A DNA stretch of 16,582 nt from JAKFFN01 sp964444305 (GTDB lineage: Bacteria; Sumerlaeota; Sumerlaeia; Sumerlaeales; Sumerlaeaceae), in contig CAYUGQ010000054.1 of NCBI GenBank assembly GCA_964444305.1, positions 1-16,582 on the forward strand, given 5' to 3'. Every line of letters starts with the position of its first letter. Within the stretch, counting starts at the first letter, position 1. The notes beneath the pieces are model-generated. The model worked only from the letters and a program-made list of their open reading frames with translations, was not told the DNA's origin and did not search any database. Positions 15,426 through 16,582 of this stretch are shown here, piece after piece. Position numbers and translations under genes: made by a program.

Positions 15426-16582
15426 TTACCGCAGGCCCCGGATGAGGAGGTAGAGGAAATCTGGGAAGAAAGCGAACATGATGACTGCGGTAGCGGAAGC
15501 GACAAGCATTGCTGTCTGGAATCCGGTGCGGTGGGGTATAACGCCGCGGGGATTCATTTCAGGGGAGACCATGAACAGGTGGACAATGATCCGCATGTAA
15601 TAGAAAAGGCCTATGGCGCTTCCGATGAGTCCGAGGATGGCAAGCTTCACAAAGCCGGCCTGGAATGCGGCGGAAAAGAGATATATCTTTCCCCAAAACC
15701 CGATGCTGAGGGGGAGACCAGCCAGGCTGACTACGAAGACTAGCAGGCAGGCGGACAGAACGGGCTGGGTGCGACCGAGGCCGTGGAGGTCGTTTAATGT
15801 TACCACGGTTTTGGTGCGAAGAGCACCCAGGGTGATGAATGCGCCGAGGGCGGAGAAGCCGTAGGCGACGATATAAAAGACGACTGCGGCGAGCGCGCTC
15901 ATGTCGTTGCCGAGGCTGGGTTCTATGGCGACTTTAATGGAGATGAAGCCGAGGAGCAGGTAGCCGACGTGGGCTATGGAGGAATAGGCCAGGATTCTTT
16001 TTACGCGGGTTTCGCGGAGACCGAGGAGGTTGCCGACTATCATGCTGGCTGACGAGAGCAGGGCGATGACGACCAGGTGTGTGTTAATGAGGAAGGCAAA
16101 AGGGATGAGGGCTGCGACGGTGGCGCCTTTGGAGACGGACGCGACGATGCCGGCTCCGGTGGGAGTAGCTGCTTCGTAGACATCTGGGGCCCACATGTGA
16201 AAGGGTACGGTGGCGAGCTTAAACCCGACGCCGGCCAGGAACATGCCATATCCCAGGGAGGCCAGTAAGGGCATGGGACTGTTTGCAGCCTGGGCTAATT
16301 CGGCAATTCCGAGCGTGCCGTAGGCGGCGTAGACGAGGGCCATTCCGAAGACGAGGAATGAGGAGCCGACGCCGGCAAGGACGAGATACATGGCTCCACC
16401 TCGCAAGCTGAGGCGGCTAACATATCGGAATGCGACGAGTACATAGAGGGAAATGGACAGAACTTCAATGCCCAGGAAAACTGCGGCGAGATTTCCGACA
16501 CGGGAAAGAACGACGGATCCAAGTGCTGTGAAGAGGAGGAGGGCAAACCATTCGCCTGCATTATCGGACGGGACAGGGCTGG
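15426..16582 (-). CDS. nuoN: NADH-quinone oxidoreductase subunit N, partial (N-terminus off the right edge)
   Basis: The antiporter-like membrane subunit N of respiratory complex I, involved in proton translocation. The frame is open to the window edge; the gene's start lies beyond it, and the TTG at 16406 is an internal codon, not a start. Translating up to the edge gives NuoN sequence: a LLLFTALGS helix, FLGIEVLSISLYVLVAF with the conserved Glu, then SSFLVFGMALVYAAYG. Further on are GFKLATVPFHMWAPDVYEA with the key Lys, a VSK Lys, GFWGKIYLF and IGLFYYMRI, all in family order. The segment that usually reads EAxxKYFLLGA here reads RGGAMYLVLAG, so its Lys is a Met. The C-terminus is complete at 15426. 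Other nuo genes are expected upstream on the minus strand, beyond the window. Confidence 0.93.
   Translation of the reverse strand, partial: SPVPSDNAGEWFALLLFTALGSVVLSRVGNLAAVFLGIEVLSISLYVLVAFRYVSRLSLRGGAMYLVLAGVGSSFLVFGMALVYAAYGTLGIAELAQAANSPMPLLASLGYGMFLAGVGFKLATVPFHMWAPDVYEAATPTGAGIVASVSKGATVAALIPFAFLINTHLVVIALLSSASMIVGNLLGLRETRVKRILAYSSIAHVGYLLLGFISIKVAIEPSLGNDMSALAAVVFYIVAYGFSALGAFITLGALRTKTVVTLNDLHGLGRTQPVLSACLLVFVVSLAGLPLSIGFWGKIYLFSAAFQAGFVKLAILGLIGSAIGLFYYMRIIVHLFMVSPEMNPRGVIPHRTGFQTAMLVASATAVIMFAFFPDFLYLLIRGLR

Noticed and set aside
16404..16406. TTG as the start codon of nuoN
   Set aside because: Translation upstream of it to the window edge continues with clear NuoN sequence, including the conserved FLGIE helix.

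Overview
The window reads as chromosomal DNA of a Gram-negative (diderm), moderately GC-rich bacterium. A Planctomycetota-type genome, possibly Phycisphaerae-like, fits best. That placement rests on the gene mix: a divergent NuoN, an exported SH3-like plus helical-repeat protein, an LptC/LptA-like pair, a DUF1015 protein and the GEGNGG-type phosphohexomutase. It is an inference, not a database result. The + strand is G-rich over C almost everywhere, including across genes coded on the minus strand, so strand composition follows a chromosome-level asymmetry and not gene direction. No rRNA, tRNA, CRISPR array, insertion sequence or phage gene was seen.

Layout. Bases 54-5623 hold housekeeping and regulatory genes: a DUF1015 protein (+), a class I SAM methyltransferase (-), a ROK-family regulator (+) behind a good sigma70-type promoter overlapped by a perfect 14-bp palindrome, folK (-, pterin pyrophosphokinase) and a glmM-type phosphohexomutase (+). 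Bases 5653-7299 hold a minus-strand pair: a GspF/PilC inner-membrane protein of the type II secretion/type IV pilus class, followed 12 bp later by a DoxX-family membrane protein that probably starts at CTG.

Bases 7461-10439 form an envelope cluster on the + strand: an LptC-like lipoprotein, an LptA/OstA-like periplasmic protein and a nucleotide-sugar epimerase/dehydratase. The LptC-like gene is split by a 100-N scaffold gap. The gap is flanked by two identical 55-bp copies, and collapsing them restores one open frame, so the apparent break is an assembly artefact. Bases 10579-13768 form a tight three-gene unit: a small three-TM protein, a membrane histidine kinase without a HAMP domain, and an NtrC-type sigma54 activator that overlaps the kinase gene by 8 bp. 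Convergent to it are an exported SH3-like/helical-repeat protein (-) and the 3' part of nuoN (-), which runs off the right edge.

How the genes may work together: the Lpt-like pair and the epimerase point to lipopolysaccharide or other surface-glycan transport and synthesis. GlmM supplies glucosamine-1-phosphate for cell-envelope precursors, and the ROK protein could respond to a sugar. The two-component unit lies next to the envelope cluster and may sense the envelope. No wholly new system is evident. The observations most worth following are the assembly collapse, the possible CTG start, the ROK palindrome, the HAMP-less kinase unit and the NuoN and DUF1015 motif substitutions. Non-ATG starts are common here (TTG, GTG and probably CTG).
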